Assembly: GCF_000469505.1 (NCBI RefSeq) | Contig: NZ_KI272842.1 | Span: 1 to 64,000 of the forward strand | Direction: 5' to 3' | DNA from: Leptotrichia sp. oral taxon 215 str. W9775 | GTDB lineage: Bacteria; Fusobacteriota; Fusobacteriia; Fusobacteriales; Leptotrichiaceae | DNA: 64,000 nt | In this document: piece after piece, positions 1 to 9,414 of the stretch | Position numbering within the stretch: the stretch's first letter is position 1 | Layout of the letters: each line of letters begins with the position of its first letter | Made by a program: the position numbers and the translations under genes | Notes under the pieces: model-generated | What the model was told of the DNA's origin: nothing | The model's input: only the letters and a program-made list of their open reading frames with translations | The model's database searches: none

Positions 1-354
1 AGATGTATTTTTACATTTTAATGCAAAAGGACATCCCTCACAATTGTTACATTCATATACTTTCTTTTCTGATATGTATCCACTTCTATTTTTTTGTTTT
101 AAAGTATATTTGAATTCAAGGTTCTGATTATTTGCACATGTGTATGTATCAGTTTCCTCATTAAATGACATATTTTCCGCCTTAGAAATATCCTGTTTAA
201 ATTTTCGGGTTTTCTGCTTTTCATAATTTTGTGGCTTTATATATGGAGTATAATTATTATTAAAAAGATATTCATAGTTCTCTTCACTTTCATATCCTGC
301 ATCTGCAACAATATTTCTAAATTTTAAGTTTTTACTTTCCAATACTGACAAAAA
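1..354 (-). mobile_element. IS1182-type transposase fragment
   Basis: The minus strand is open throughout and encodes about 118 residues typical of an IS1182/IS4-like DDE transposase: a VADAGYESEENY segment, then YTPYIKPQNYE, and near the window edge a Cys-rich stretch (CNNCEGCPFALKC). The fragment continues off the window on its C-terminal side. Its N-terminal half is missing because the reading frame runs straight into the truncated gadB at about 350-356. No start codon or terminal inverted repeat is visible at this junction, so it is not a clean IS end. The family assignment is from remembered motifs. The protein is almost certainly non-functional as it stands. Confidence 0.8.
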
Positions 355-1592
355 TGTTAGATGGCAATGCCAGATTAAATCTTGCTACATTTGTTTCAAC
401 TTGGATGGATCAAAATGCAGATAAATTATATAATGAAGCCTTTGATAAAAATGCTATAGATAAAGATGAATACCCTGCAACAGCAAGACTTGAAACAAAT
501 TGTTGGCACATGTTAGCAGATCTTTGGAATGCACCAGATAATAGCAGAACAATAGGTTGTTCTACAACAGGTTCATCAGAAGCTTGTATGTTAGGAGGTT
601 TAGCATTAAAAAGAAGATGGCAAGAAAAACGAAAAGCTGAGAATAAATCTATTGCTTATCCAAATCTTATTATGAGCTCTGCTGTACAAGTTTGTTGGGA
701 AAAGTTTTGTAATTATTTTGATGTTGAACCTAGATATGTACCTATAAGCTTAGAACATAAGGTTCTTGATGGTTATGAATTAGAAAAGTATATAGATGAA
801 AATACAATAGGTGTTGTAGCCATTATGGGAGTAACATACACAGGTATGTATGAACCTGTTGAAAAAATTTCAAAAGCTCTTGATGAAATTCAAGAAAAAA
901 CAGGTTTTAATATTCCTATACATGTAGATGCAGCTTCAGGTGGAATGATTGCACCATTTTTACAAGCTAATTTAAAATGGGATTTTAGATTAGAAAGAGT
1001 AGCTTCAATAAGTACATCAGGTCATAAATATGGTTTAGTATATCCAGGAATTGGTTGGGTTGTTTGGAGAGATGTAGATGTTCTTCCAAAAAGTTTAATT
1101 TTTGAAGTGAGCTATTTAGGAGGGAAAATGCCAACTTTTGCACTAAATTTTTCTCGTCCAGGTGCACAAATACTGTTACAATATTGGGTATTTTTGCGTT
1201 ATGGTTATGATGGGTATAAAGCTGTACAAAAAGCAACAATATCTGTAGCTGAATATCTAGCAAAAGAAGTTGAAAAAATGAGTGATGTTTTTGAGCTTTG
1301 GAATCATCCAACTGATATTCCAGTTTTTGCCTGGATGTTAAAAGATTCAGCTAGTAGAAAATGGAATCTATATGACTTATCAGATCGTTTACGTATGAAA
1401 GGATGGCAAGTACCAGCATATCCTATGCCTGTTAATTTGACTGAAATTACAGTACAAAGATTAGTTATTCGTAATGGAATGAGTATAGATTTAGCAGATA
1501 GACTTTTGGATGATATAAAATCACAAATAAAATATTTAGAAAGTCTTGATACAGCTCTTCCTAAAAATAATCAAGCTGGATTCCATCATTAA
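354..1592 (+). pseudogene. gadB: glutamate decarboxylase, 5'-truncated
   Basis: This encodes a PLP-dependent glutamate decarboxylase (glutamate to GABA, consuming a proton; acid resistance). Visible landmarks are TTGSSEACMLGG, HVDAASGG and the PLP-lysine motif SGHKYG. The 412 residues align with E. coli GadB only from about its residue 52 (LDGNAR), so the N-terminal ~50 residues of a ~466-aa enzyme are absent. The Met at 354 matches an internal position of the family, and the sequence before it is transposase DNA without a ribosome binding site. The gene is therefore probably silent or makes an inactive protein. It is followed after 37 bp by the antiporter gene gadC, the usual partner. The C-terminus looks complete. 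Confidence 0.88.
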
Positions 1593-1629
1593 AATTTTTA
1601 TTATTTGATAAAAGAAAAGAGTTTCTTTT

Positions 1630-3060
1630 ATGGCTGAACAAACTAAAAAATCATTAAACTCAAGTTATTTATCAATTTCTCAGATTGCTATTATGACAGT
1701 AATCTCTGTGGCTTCTTTACGATTTCTTCCTGCAATGGCAGAGGAAGGGAAAGCCTCAATTATTATGTATTTAATCCCTGCTCTACTTTTTTTATTGCCT
1801 ACATCATTAGTAGGGGCAGAATTAGCAACAACTTATAAAGGTGGAGTGTATGTATGGGTAAGAGAAGCCTTTGGAAATTGCTTAGGATTTGTAGCAATAT
1901 GGTTACAATGGATACAAAATGTGGTATGGTTCCCTATACAATTAGCTTTTATTGCCTCAGCATTAGCATTTACAATTAATCGTGGAGATTTATCAAATTC
2001 TGGAGCTTTTACTGCAATAGTTATCGTTTTAGTATATTGGATTGCAACCTTTTTAGCATTACAGGGAGGAAATTTGTTTGCTAAAGTAAGTTCTGTTGGA
2101 GGAATGATAGGAACCATAATACCGGGAGTAATTTTAATTATACTAGGTCTTTTGTGGGTAATAACAAAACAACCAATCTCTGAATCATATACTACAAGTA
2201 CATTTATTCCTAAAATTACAAGTTTATCTTCACTTGTATTGATTGTTTGCCTATGCTGGAATGGAAATGAATGCAGTGCATGCAGAAAAAATGGAAAATC
2301 CTAGAAAAGATTTTTCAAAAGCATTGATAATTGCATTTATTCTAATATTATTAGTTTTTATTTTTCCAACTTTATCAATAGCAATTACAGTACCTAAGGA
2401 TAAGCTTGGAATAGATAATGGAATTATGGTTGCGTTTGAAATCTTTTTTAACAAATGGAATATAGGTTGGATGAGCAATATAACTTCAGGAGCCATGTTT
2501 TTAGGAGCAATTGCCTCAGTAGTTACATGGGTTGCAGGATCTTCAACAGGTCTATTAGAAGCTGGAAAAACAGGGCTTCTTCCACCTATTTTACAAAAAA
2601 GAAATAAACATAACATACAAATTGGTATTTTGATTCCTCAAGGAATTATTGTAACAATATTGGCAATGATATATGTTTTATTTCCAAATGTTTCAGATGT
2701 CTTTCTTGCTTTAATTGGAATGGCAGCAGCCCTATATGTTGTAATGTATATGCTAATGTTTGCAGCTGCAGTAGTTTTAAGAAAAAAAGAACCTAATATT
2801 AATAGAGGTTATAAAGTTCCTGCACTACTTTTAGTTTCAGGTATAGGTTTTATTTCTTGTGCACTTTCTTTTGTAATGAGTTTTCTTCCAGCAGAAGGAG
2901 AAAGTTCTATCCACAAAATATTTATCCACTTATTGTTGCAGTTGTGGTTATTTTATTAGGAATACCTCCTTTTATCTTTTATATATTAAAGAAACCATCA
3001 TGGGATCAAAGAACAAAAGAAAAGAAAGAAGAAAAGCCTCATCATGAAATTAAAGAATAA
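1630..3060 (+). pseudogene. gadC: glutamate:GABA antiporter, two frameshifts
   Basis: This is an APC-superfamily antiporter of the GadC type, which exchanges external glutamate for GABA beside gadB. Frame 1 gives the N-terminal membrane half up to about 2240 (SSLVLIV). The protein then continues in frame 2 from FAYAGMEMNAVHAEKMENP to about 2910. It returns to frame 1 at FYPQNIYPLIVAVVV and ends with the lysine-rich cytoplasmic tail (KKPSWDQRTK..., stop at 3060). Joined, the pieces make about 475 residues, close to the ~510 of GadC. The two shifts cancel each other in phase. They may be true inactivation or two sequencing indels; with gadB also broken, decay is more likely. Confidence 0.85.
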
Positions 3061-3146
3061 ATAATTATAAAAAATTGACAATATACTTTAACAATATCTA
3101 GCAAGAAGTCCCTTACTTCTATAAAGAAAGAGTACAGGTATGTCTC
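3061..3146. other. gap after gadC with small hairpin
   Basis: There is no gene here. A perfect 6-bp hairpin with a CCCTT loop (AGAAGT/ACTTCT, 3104-3120) lies just before the long palindrome and could be a weak terminator or the end of a decayed mobile element. The remainder is AT-rich and shows nothing else. Confidence 0.4.
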
Positions 3147-3350
3147 AAAAAATTAAAAAATAATGAAAAAAACCATATTTATGAATTATTTATAATTTCA
3201 CAATACAAAACAGGAAATGAATTTAGGAAAAGTCATCTGTCCGAGCCTTCAGGCGAGTTTTTGACTTTTCCTTAATGAATGACTGTTTGTATAAGTGAAA
3301 TTCTAGTAAATGAATAAATATGGTTTTATTTTTTATTTATTTTAAATTTT
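3147..3350. repeat. about 200-bp imperfect palindrome
   Basis: The left arm (about 3147-3234) and right arm (about 3262-3350) are inverted copies of each other with few mismatches. Pairs include AAACCATATTTAT with ATAAATATGGTTT, AATTTCAC with GTGAAATT, and AGGAAAAGTC with GACTTTTCCT. The apex (3235-3261) carries a small GC-richer hairpin, GCCTTCAGGC. There is no ORF inside. Such a structure could be a MITE, an IS remnant, or a strong bidirectional terminator separating gadC from uppS. It is far larger than an ordinary terminator. Confidence 0.75.
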
Positions 3351-3432
3351 CAGATAACTTCATTATTTTATTTTATGATAGTCCCGTTTTTTATTCCTCA
3401 TATTTTTTAATTGCTAAAATATAAAGAAATGC

Positions 3433-3460
3433 TTGAAAAAACTGTAAAATATGTTAAAAT
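3433..3460 (+). promoter_or_regulatory. putative uppS operon promoter
   Basis: TTGAAA (3433-3438) and TAAAAT (3455-3460) are separated by 16 bp, 58 bp upstream of the uppS start. This is the first plausible sigma-70-type promoter after the palindrome and probably serves the whole uppS-to-fni run. The region 3351-3518 holds nothing else recognisable. Confidence 0.5.
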
Positions 3461-3518
3461 GTATAAAAGTGTAACTAAAGCATTTTAAGTTTTTATTTCA
3501 TTGAAAGGGCTGTAGAAT

Positions 3519-4226
3519 ATGGAATTGAAGATACCGAAGCATATTGCAATAATAATGGACGGAAACGGACGATGGGCAAAGAATAAGGGAAAAATAAGAC
3601 TTGAAGGACATAGGGCAGGAGCCGCAAACCTTGAAAGAATATTGGAAGAATCAATAAAATTGGGAGTAAAATATTTGACGGTCTATGCTTTTTCAACTGA
3701 AAACTGGAAAAGACCTGAAATGGAAGTGAAAGGACTTATGGAACTGTTTTCAGGATTTCTCAGCAGCAAGAAAAAAATGATGAAAAAGCAGGGAATTAAA
3801 TTGCTGGTGACAGGTTCTAAGGAAGGGGTGTCAGATTCTTTACTGAAAAAAATAGAAGAAACTGAAAAATATCTTGAAAATGAAAACAATATAGTATTTA
3901 ATATAGCTTTTAATTATGGTGGAAGAAAAGAAATAACAGATGCCATTAATAAAATATTGACAGATGAAAAAAGGGAACCAGGAAAACCTGTTACAGAAGA
4001 AGATGTTGCAAAATATATGTACAGACCTGATATACCTGATCCTGAACTTGTTATAAGAACAAGCGGGGAATTTAGAATAAGTAATTTTCTTTTATGGGAA
4101 ATTGCATATTCAGAATTTTATATAACAGATGTTTACTGGCCTGACTTTAATGAGGAAGAATATAATAAAGCAATTTTATCTTTTAACAGGAGAGATAGAA
4201 GATATGGAGGATTAAATGCTGAGTAG
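3519..4226 (+). CDS. uppS: isoprenyl (undecaprenyl diphosphate) synthase
   Basis: A cis-prenyltransferase that condenses eight IPP units onto farnesyl diphosphate to make undecaprenyl diphosphate, the lipid carrier for peptidoglycan and surface polysaccharides. Near the N-terminus is the signature IAIIMDGNGRWA, with catalytic Asp14. The family's C-terminal motif RTSGEFRISNFLLW is present, followed by AYSEFY. At 235 residues it has the usual length. It is the first gene of an operon with cdsA (11-bp overlap) and, further on, the genes that make IPP from mevalonate, so substrate supply and use are genetically linked. Confidence 0.95.
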   Translation: MELKIPKHIAIIMDGNGRWAKNKGKIRLEGHRAGAANLERILEESIKLGVKYLTVYAFSTENWKRPEMEVKGLMELFSGFLSSKKKMMKKQGIKLLVTGSKEGVSDSLLKKIEETEKYLENENNIVFNIAFNYGGRKEITDAINKILTDEKREPGKPVTEEDVAKYMYRPDIPDPELVIRTSGEFRISNFLLWEIAYSEFYITDVYWPDFNEEEYNKAILSFNRRDRRYGGLNAE

Positions 4227-5142
4227 ACTTTTTATTATTTTACTATTTGTACCTCTGCTTCTCTGGATTTTTTTAAAGGGAGACATACTTTTCCTTCTTT
4301 TTACGGTAGTAATAATAGGAGTATCCCTTTACGAATTTTATAAAATGCTCAAGGAGAAGGGATATGAGGTTGCAAGCAGGATAGGAATGGGACTGGGTTT
4401 ATTTCTGCCTGTGGCAATATATTTTCAGGAAAATTCAAGAAATATATTTTCAGTATTCAGACTTGCGTTTTTCAAACAGATTAACTATGATATGGGTGGA
4501 TTTATAGTATTTGCACTTATGTTACTTTCAGTGAGGCAGATTCTGAAGGAAAAAATAGAAGGTGCAATGGCGGAAATATCCTATACTTTATTTGGAATAA
4601 TATATGTGGCATATTTATTTTCATATATATTACTTATAAGATACGAATTTCCAAATGGAAATGTCCTTGTGTTAATGACATTTATACTTATATGGGCATG
4701 TGACATTTCTGCATATTTGGTCGGAAAAGCAATAGGTGGAAAAATTTTCAAAAGAAGACTTTCACCAAAAATCAGTCCGAATAAATCAATAGAAGGTGCA
4801 ATTGCAGGAATAGTAGGAGTATTTATAGTAATATTATTCTTTGACCAGATATACTTACTTATTGCAAATTTTGTATGTGGAATTTCATTTATATCAAAAA
4901 ATTGCAGCCTGACTTATTTGAAGGTTGGAATTAAAGGAGTTCATGCATTAATTCTGGCATTAGGTCTGGGAGTATTTGCTGAGCTTGGAGATCTTGTAGA
5001 GTCAAAAATAAAGAGGGAACTTGGAATAAAAGATTCAGGAAATATCCTTCTTGGGCATGGAGGTTTCTTAGACAGATTTGACAGTGCATTGTTTGTTCTG
5101 CCGGTAGTTTACTACTTTATGAAGTATGTTGTGCATATGTAA
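4216..5142 (+). CDS. cdsA: phosphatidate cytidylyltransferase
   Basis: An integral membrane enzyme that converts phosphatidate and CTP to CDP-diacylglycerol, the branch point of phospholipid synthesis. It has several hydrophobic spans through the first two thirds. The C-terminal CdsA signature is clear: SKIKRELGIKDSGN, then HGGFLDRFDSALF. Its 308 residues are typical, and the start overlaps the end of uppS by 11 bp, as in many bacteria where uppS and cdsA are adjacent. The hydrophilic stretch around residue 180 (KRRLSPKISPNKSIEG) matches the family's conserved cytoplasmic loop. Confidence 0.94.
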   Translation: MLSRLFIILLFVPLLLWIFLKGDILFLLFTVVIIGVSLYEFYKMLKEKGYEVASRIGMGLGLFLPVAIYFQENSRNIFSVFRLAFFKQINYDMGGFIVFALMLLSVRQILKEKIEGAMAEISYTLFGIIYVAYLFSYILLIRYEFPNGNVLVLMTFILIWACDISAYLVGKAIGGKIFKRRLSPKISPNKSIEGAIAGIVGVFIVILFFDQIYLLIANFVCGISFISKNCSLTYLKVGIKGVHALILALGLGVFAELGDLVESKIKRELGIKDSGNILLGHGGFLDRFDSALFVLPVVYYFMKYVVHM

Positions 5143-5231
5143 AAATGTCTAATTGAATTTATAGAAATTTTAAGAAAATAATTTACGGGAAAGAAATTAT
5201 ACAATGAAAAAAATTAGGAGGATTAAATAAA

Positions 5232-6464
5232 ATGAGTTTTAAAAATGAACAGGAAATAAAAAATGAAGTTGAAAGACAATATAATATATTAAAAAGAGGC
5301 TGTGACGAAATAATAAATGAACACGAATTTAAGAAAAAACTTGAAAAATCAATTTCTACAAACACACCTTTAAGAGTAAAACTGGGAATTGATCCAACAG
5401 GTTCAGAACTGCATTTAGGACATGCCGTTCCTTTAAGAAAACTGAAGCAGTTTCAGGATTTAGGCCATGAGGTGCTATTCCTTATTGGAACTTTCACAGG
5501 AAGAATAGGAGATCCTACAGGAAAATCTGAAACTAGAAAAATGTTATCAGAAGAACAGGTAAAGGAAAACATAAAAACATATCTTGATCAGGTAAAATTA
5601 ATATTAGACCTGGATAAGATAAAAGTTGTATATAATGCTGACTGGCTGGAAAAATTATCATTATCAGATGCATTGAATCTATTATCACAGTTCACTGTAT
5701 CCCAAATGATTTCAAGAGAGGATTTCTCGAAAAGATTGGCAGAAAATAAGCCGGTTTCACTGATAGAGTTTATGTACCCAATTTTACAGGGATATGATTC
5801 TGTTGAATTAAAGGCAGATATTGAATTAGGGGCAACTGAACAGAAATTTAACCTTTTAAGAGGAAGGGATTTACAGAAAAACTTTGGTCAGGAGCAGCAG
5901 GTCTGCATGATAATGCCAATCCTTGTTGGACTTGACGGAGTGGAAAAAATGTCTAAATCTCTAGGAAACTACATTGGGGTAAAAGATACTCCAAATGATA
6001 TGTTTGGTAAAGTAATGTCAATTTCAGATGAACTTATGGAAAACTACTATACAATGATAACTGATGTTCCTGCTGAAAAAATTGCAGAAATTAAAGCTCA
6101 GATAGCAGATGGAAGTTTACATCCTATGGAAGCTAAAAAACAGCTGGGAGCAGAAGTTGTAAAAATTTACTATGGTGAAGAAGCGGCTAAAGAAGCTAGA
6201 GACTGGTTTGAAAATGTATTCAGTAAGAGAAACCTTGATGTAGATTTGCCTGAAGTTGAAGTTGAATACAAGGAAATAGGAATAATAGACCTTCTTGTAA
6301 AGGAAACAAAGCTTATGAACTCCACAAGTGAAGCAAGACGTCTTATTGAGCAGGGTGGATTTAAAATAAATGATGAAGCTGTAAAAGATGTGAAGGCAAC
6401 TATTACACCTGAAAGTGGAATGATTATAAGGGCAGGAAAAAAGAAAATAGTTAAAGTAAAATAG
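5232..6464 (+). CDS. tyrS: tyrosyl-tRNA synthetase
   Basis: A class I aminoacyl-tRNA synthetase charging tRNA-Tyr. The HIGH-equivalent HLGH is at residues 61-64, just after LGIDPTGSEL, and KMSKS is at 239-243. A C-terminal S4-like RNA-binding domain (about 345-405, TSEARRLIEQGGFKIN) is present. At 410 residues it belongs to the longer TyrRS clade. AGGAGG sits 10 bp before the ATG, which fixes the start. The 89-bp gap upstream is too short for a T-box, so tRNA-dependent control is not indicated. Confidence 0.96.
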   Translation: MSFKNEQEIKNEVERQYNILKRGCDEIINEHEFKKKLEKSISTNTPLRVKLGIDPTGSELHLGHAVPLRKLKQFQDLGHEVLFLIGTFTGRIGDPTGKSETRKMLSEEQVKENIKTYLDQVKLILDLDKIKVVYNADWLEKLSLSDALNLLSQFTVSQMISREDFSKRLAENKPVSLIEFMYPILQGYDSVELKADIELGATEQKFNLLRGRDLQKNFGQEQQVCMIMPILVGLDGVEKMSKSLGNYIGVKDTPNDMFGKVMSISDELMENYYTMITDVPAEKIAEIKAQIADGSLHPMEAKKQLGAEVVKIYYGEEAAKEARDWFENVFSKRNLDVDLPEVEVEYKEIGIIDLLVKETKLMNSTSEARRLIEQGGFKINDEAVKDVKATITPESGMIIRAGKKKIVKVK

Positions 6465-6498
6465 AAATGGAAATCTGATGGAGGAATGAAAATCTATC

Positions 6499-7407
6499 AT
6501 GGGAAATAATTTATCAGATAAAAATGAAAATAAAGATAGAAAAGGGAGGGGAGTTTCCCACAGTAAAATAATTCTAATGGGGGAACATTCTGTAGTATAT
6601 GGATATCCTGCAATTGCCATTCCACTAAAAAATATACGGATGGACTGTATTGTGGAAAGGTCAACTGTTCCCTTTATACACAACAAAAAGGATACTTTAT
6701 CTACGGCAATTTATACAGCATTAAATTATTTAAATAGAAAAAATGAAAATATAAAATATAAAGTAATATCTGATATTCCTCCAAAAAGGGGAATGGGATC
6801 TTCTGCAGCAGTGAGTATTGCTGCAATTAGGGGAGTACTTGATTATTTTAATACAGAAGTAGATAACCTGACGTTGGAAAAACTTGTAAATGAAGCTGAA
6901 ATAATAGCTCATAATACTCCAAGCGGACTCGATGCCAAAACATGTCTCAGCGACAGTGCCATAAAATTCATAAAAAATAAGGGATTTAAAAATCTTGAAA
7001 TGAATCTGGGGGCATATTTATTGATTGCAGATACTGGAATACATGGGCATACAAGGGATGCAATAATGAATATAAAAAACATGGGGGGCAGAGCTCTACC
7101 TATGTTGGAAAAGCTTGGAAAACTGACGGAAGAAACAGAAAAATTTATTGAAGAAAAAGATGTTATTAATATTGGAAAAAATATGATTTCAGCACACGGG
7201 GAACTGAAAAAACTCGGTGTAAGTATTGAAAAATCTGATGTTCTTGTAAAAACAGCCATTGATGAGGGGGCGTATGGTGCCAAAATGTCCGGAGGAGGAC
7301 TTGGAGGCTGTATTATTGCCCTTATGGAAAGTAAAGAGAAAGCTGAAATGACTGGGAAAAAACTGATGGAAAAGGGAGCTGTAAATATATGGATAGAAGC
7401 ATTGTAA
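6499..7407 (+). CDS. mvk: mevalonate kinase
   Basis: A GHMP kinase that phosphorylates mevalonate at C5, the first step of the lower mevalonate pathway. The substrate motif ILMGEHSVVYGYPA is near residue 30, the ATP-loop PPKRGMGSSAAVS near 94-106, and the C-terminal GHMP motif KMSGGGLGG near 262. Its 302 residues fit short bacterial mevalonate kinases. The ribosome binding site GGAGG is about 15 bp from the ATG, farther than usual. No better in-frame start exists, because the nearer ATG at 6487 hits a stop. It overlaps the next gene by 19 bp. Confidence 0.93.
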   Translation: MGNNLSDKNENKDRKGRGVSHSKIILMGEHSVVYGYPAIAIPLKNIRMDCIVERSTVPFIHNKKDTLSTAIYTALNYLNRKNENIKYKVISDIPPKRGMGSSAAVSIAAIRGVLDYFNTEVDNLTLEKLVNEAEIIAHNTPSGLDAKTCLSDSAIKFIKNKGFKNLEMNLGAYLLIADTGIHGHTRDAIMNIKNMGGRALPMLEKLGKLTEETEKFIEEKDVINIGKNMISAHGELKKLGVSIEKSDVLVKTAIDEGAYGAKMSGGGLGGCIIALMESKEKAEMTGKKLMEKGAVNIWIEAL

Positions 7408-8354
7408 AATCTTATGCCAATATAGCAATTATAAAATACTGGGGGAAGAAGGATCCTATAAAAATGATACCTGCCACAAGCAGTATTTCCCTTACGTTGG
7501 AAAATCTGTTTACTGAAACAGAAATCAGTTTTATTACAAGGGAAGAAGCAATTGAGAAAACTGGCCAGGCAAGTGATCTTCTTTACATAAATGGAGAACT
7601 GCAAAATGAAGAACAGATAAAGAAAATAACTAAAGTTGTGAATCTTTTCAGAGATGATAGAAGTCAGCTTGTAAAAATAGATACAACAAACAATATGCCT
7701 ACAGAAGCTGGACTTTCTTCAAGCTCAAGTGGGCTTTCAGCGGCGATAAAAGCATGTAACAAGCTATTTGATAAGAATTTAAGCAGGGAAGAACTTGCAC
7801 AAATATCGAAGTTTGCTTCAGGATCATCATCGAGAAGTTTTTTTGGACCTGTTGGAATGTGGGATAAAAACACAGGAGAGGTTTCAGAAGTTAAAACTGA
7901 TTTAAAGCTTGCCATGATTGTACTTGTACTAAATGAAGAAAAGAAGATCATTTCAAGCAGAAAAGGAATGGCTCTATGCATGGAAACTTCAACTTCATTT
8001 GATGAGTGGATAAGACAGTCGGAAATAGATTTTGAAAATATGAAAAAGTACTTAAGTGAAGGAGATTTTTCGAAAGTAGGGGAGCTTACAGAAGAAAATG
8101 CCCTGAGAATGCACGAAACTACTAAAAATGCAAATCCTCCCTTTACATATTTGACAGAAAAATCCTTTGATGCAATGGAATATGTGAAAGAATTACGTAA
8201 ACAGGGAGAAAAATGTTACTTTACAATGGATGCAGGGCCCAACGTGAAGGTTCTCTGTCTGGAAGAGGATTTTGAGAGATTAAAGGATATATTTGGGAAA
8301 AAATATAAGATAATTGCATCAAAATGTAAGGTAATCAGTGATAACGATGATTAA
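7389..8354 (+). CDS. mvaD: diphosphomevalonate decarboxylase
   Basis: A GHMP-fold enzyme that carries out ATP-dependent decarboxylation of mevalonate diphosphate to isopentenyl diphosphate. The N-terminus shows NIAIIKYWGKKD and PATSSISLTL, both highly conserved in this family. The ATP loop is EAGLSSSSSGLSA near residue 105. The C-terminal TMDAGPNVKVL matches the catalytic region. Its 321 residues are normal. It overlaps both neighbours (19 bp with mevalonate kinase, 17 bp with phosphomevalonate kinase), so the three are almost certainly translated together. Confidence 0.94.
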   Translation: MDRSIVKSYANIAIIKYWGKKDPIKMIPATSSISLTLENLFTETEISFITREEAIEKTGQASDLLYINGELQNEEQIKKITKVVNLFRDDRSQLVKIDTTNNMPTEAGLSSSSSGLSAAIKACNKLFDKNLSREELAQISKFASGSSSRSFFGPVGMWDKNTGEVSEVKTDLKLAMIVLVLNEEKKIISSRKGMALCMETSTSFDEWIRQSEIDFENMKKYLSEGDFSKVGELTEENALRMHETTKNANPPFTYLTEKSFDAMEYVKELRKQGEKCYFTMDAGPNVKVLCLEEDFERLKDIFGKKYKIIASKCKVISDNDD

Positions 8355-9387
8355 AGAAAAGGAAAATGGAGAGACAGAAATAAAGGAATCTAAAACAAAT
8401 ATAGTAAAAACAGGTGGAAAACTTTATATTGCAGGAGAATATTCTGTTCTGACTCCAAATCAAAGTGCAATTATAAAAAATATAGATATATTTATGCAGT
8501 CTGGAATCAAGTTTTCAGAAAAATACAGTATTTACTCGGATATGTATGATTATTCGGTTACATTGGAAGAAGATGATGAAAATTATTCACTGATTACAGA
8601 AACTGTAAAAACTATAAATGAATATTTACAGTTAAAAGGGGTGGATATACAGCCTTTTAACATGAAAATAACTGGAAAAATGGAGAAAAATGGTAAAAAA
8701 TATGGGATTGGATCTAGTGGAAGTGTAACAGTGCTTACTGTAAAGGCAATGTCAAAACTTTACAGTTATGATATTTCTTCTGAGGAGGTTTTCAAACTGT
8801 CTTCCTACGTATTACTAAAAAGGGGAGATAATGGTTCAATGGGGGATATAGCCTGCATTTCCTATGAAAATCTTGTAATGTACACTTCATTTGACAGAAA
8901 TTTAATAAAAGAAAAAATGAAAAATAGTTCCCTTGCAGAAATAATGAATTTAGAATGGGGATATAAAATAGAAAAGATACATTGCCCGGAAAAATATGAA
9001 TTTCTGGTGGGCTGGACTGGAATTCCTTCTATTTCAGGAAAGATGATAATAGAAGTTAAAAACTCAATAAATAAAGAATTTCTTGAAAAGTCTGAAGAAA
9101 TTGTCAGAAATCTGAAAAATGGAATAGAACAGGGAAATAAAAAAATAATATCAGAAAATGTTGAAGAAAATAGCAAATTACTTAAAATGCTGCATGAAAA
9201 AATTTATAGACGGAAACTTCTGGAACTTGTAGAATCTGCAGAAGGGCTGGATATATGTGCTAAAAGCAGTGGAGCAGGCGGAGGAGATTGTGGGATAGCC
9301 ATATCTTTCAATAGAAATGATACGGAAAAATTATTGGAAAGATGGGAAAGTAGAGGTATAGAGCTACTTTATAAATCAGAGCTGTAA
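8338..9387 (+). CDS. mvaK2: phosphomevalonate kinase
   Basis: A GHMP kinase converting mevalonate 5-phosphate to the 5-diphosphate. Motifs are GGKLYIAGEYSVLTP near the N-terminus, the ATP loop GIGSSGSVTV near residue 123, and AKSSGAGGGDCG near 307. The start is uncertain between GTG 8338 (AAGG six bases upstream) and ATG 8347; the GTG has the better-placed ribosome binding site. At 349 residues it is of usual size. The gene order kinase, decarboxylase, kinase, isomerase is the same as in staphylococci and streptococci. The upper-pathway genes mvaS and mvaA are not in this window. Confidence 0.92.
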   Translation: MITMIKEKENGETEIKESKTNIVKTGGKLYIAGEYSVLTPNQSAIIKNIDIFMQSGIKFSEKYSIYSDMYDYSVTLEEDDENYSLITETVKTINEYLQLKGVDIQPFNMKITGKMEKNGKKYGIGSSGSVTVLTVKAMSKLYSYDISSEEVFKLSSYVLLKRGDNGSMGDIACISYENLVMYTSFDRNLIKEKMKNSSLAEIMNLEWGYKIEKIHCPEKYEFLVGWTGIPSISGKMIIEVKNSINKEFLEKSEEIVRNLKNGIEQGNKKIISENVEENSKLLKMLHEKIYRRKLLELVESAEGLDICAKSSGAGGGDCGIAISFNRNDTEKLLERWESRGIELLYKSEL

Positions 9388-9414
9388 AAATAACTGACTG
9401 GGAGGAGTTTTCGA

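Noticed and set aside
5143..5231. T-box leader for tyrS
   Set aside because: The 89-bp gap is too short and lacks the T-box sequence; tyrS appears to be read from the uppS transcript.
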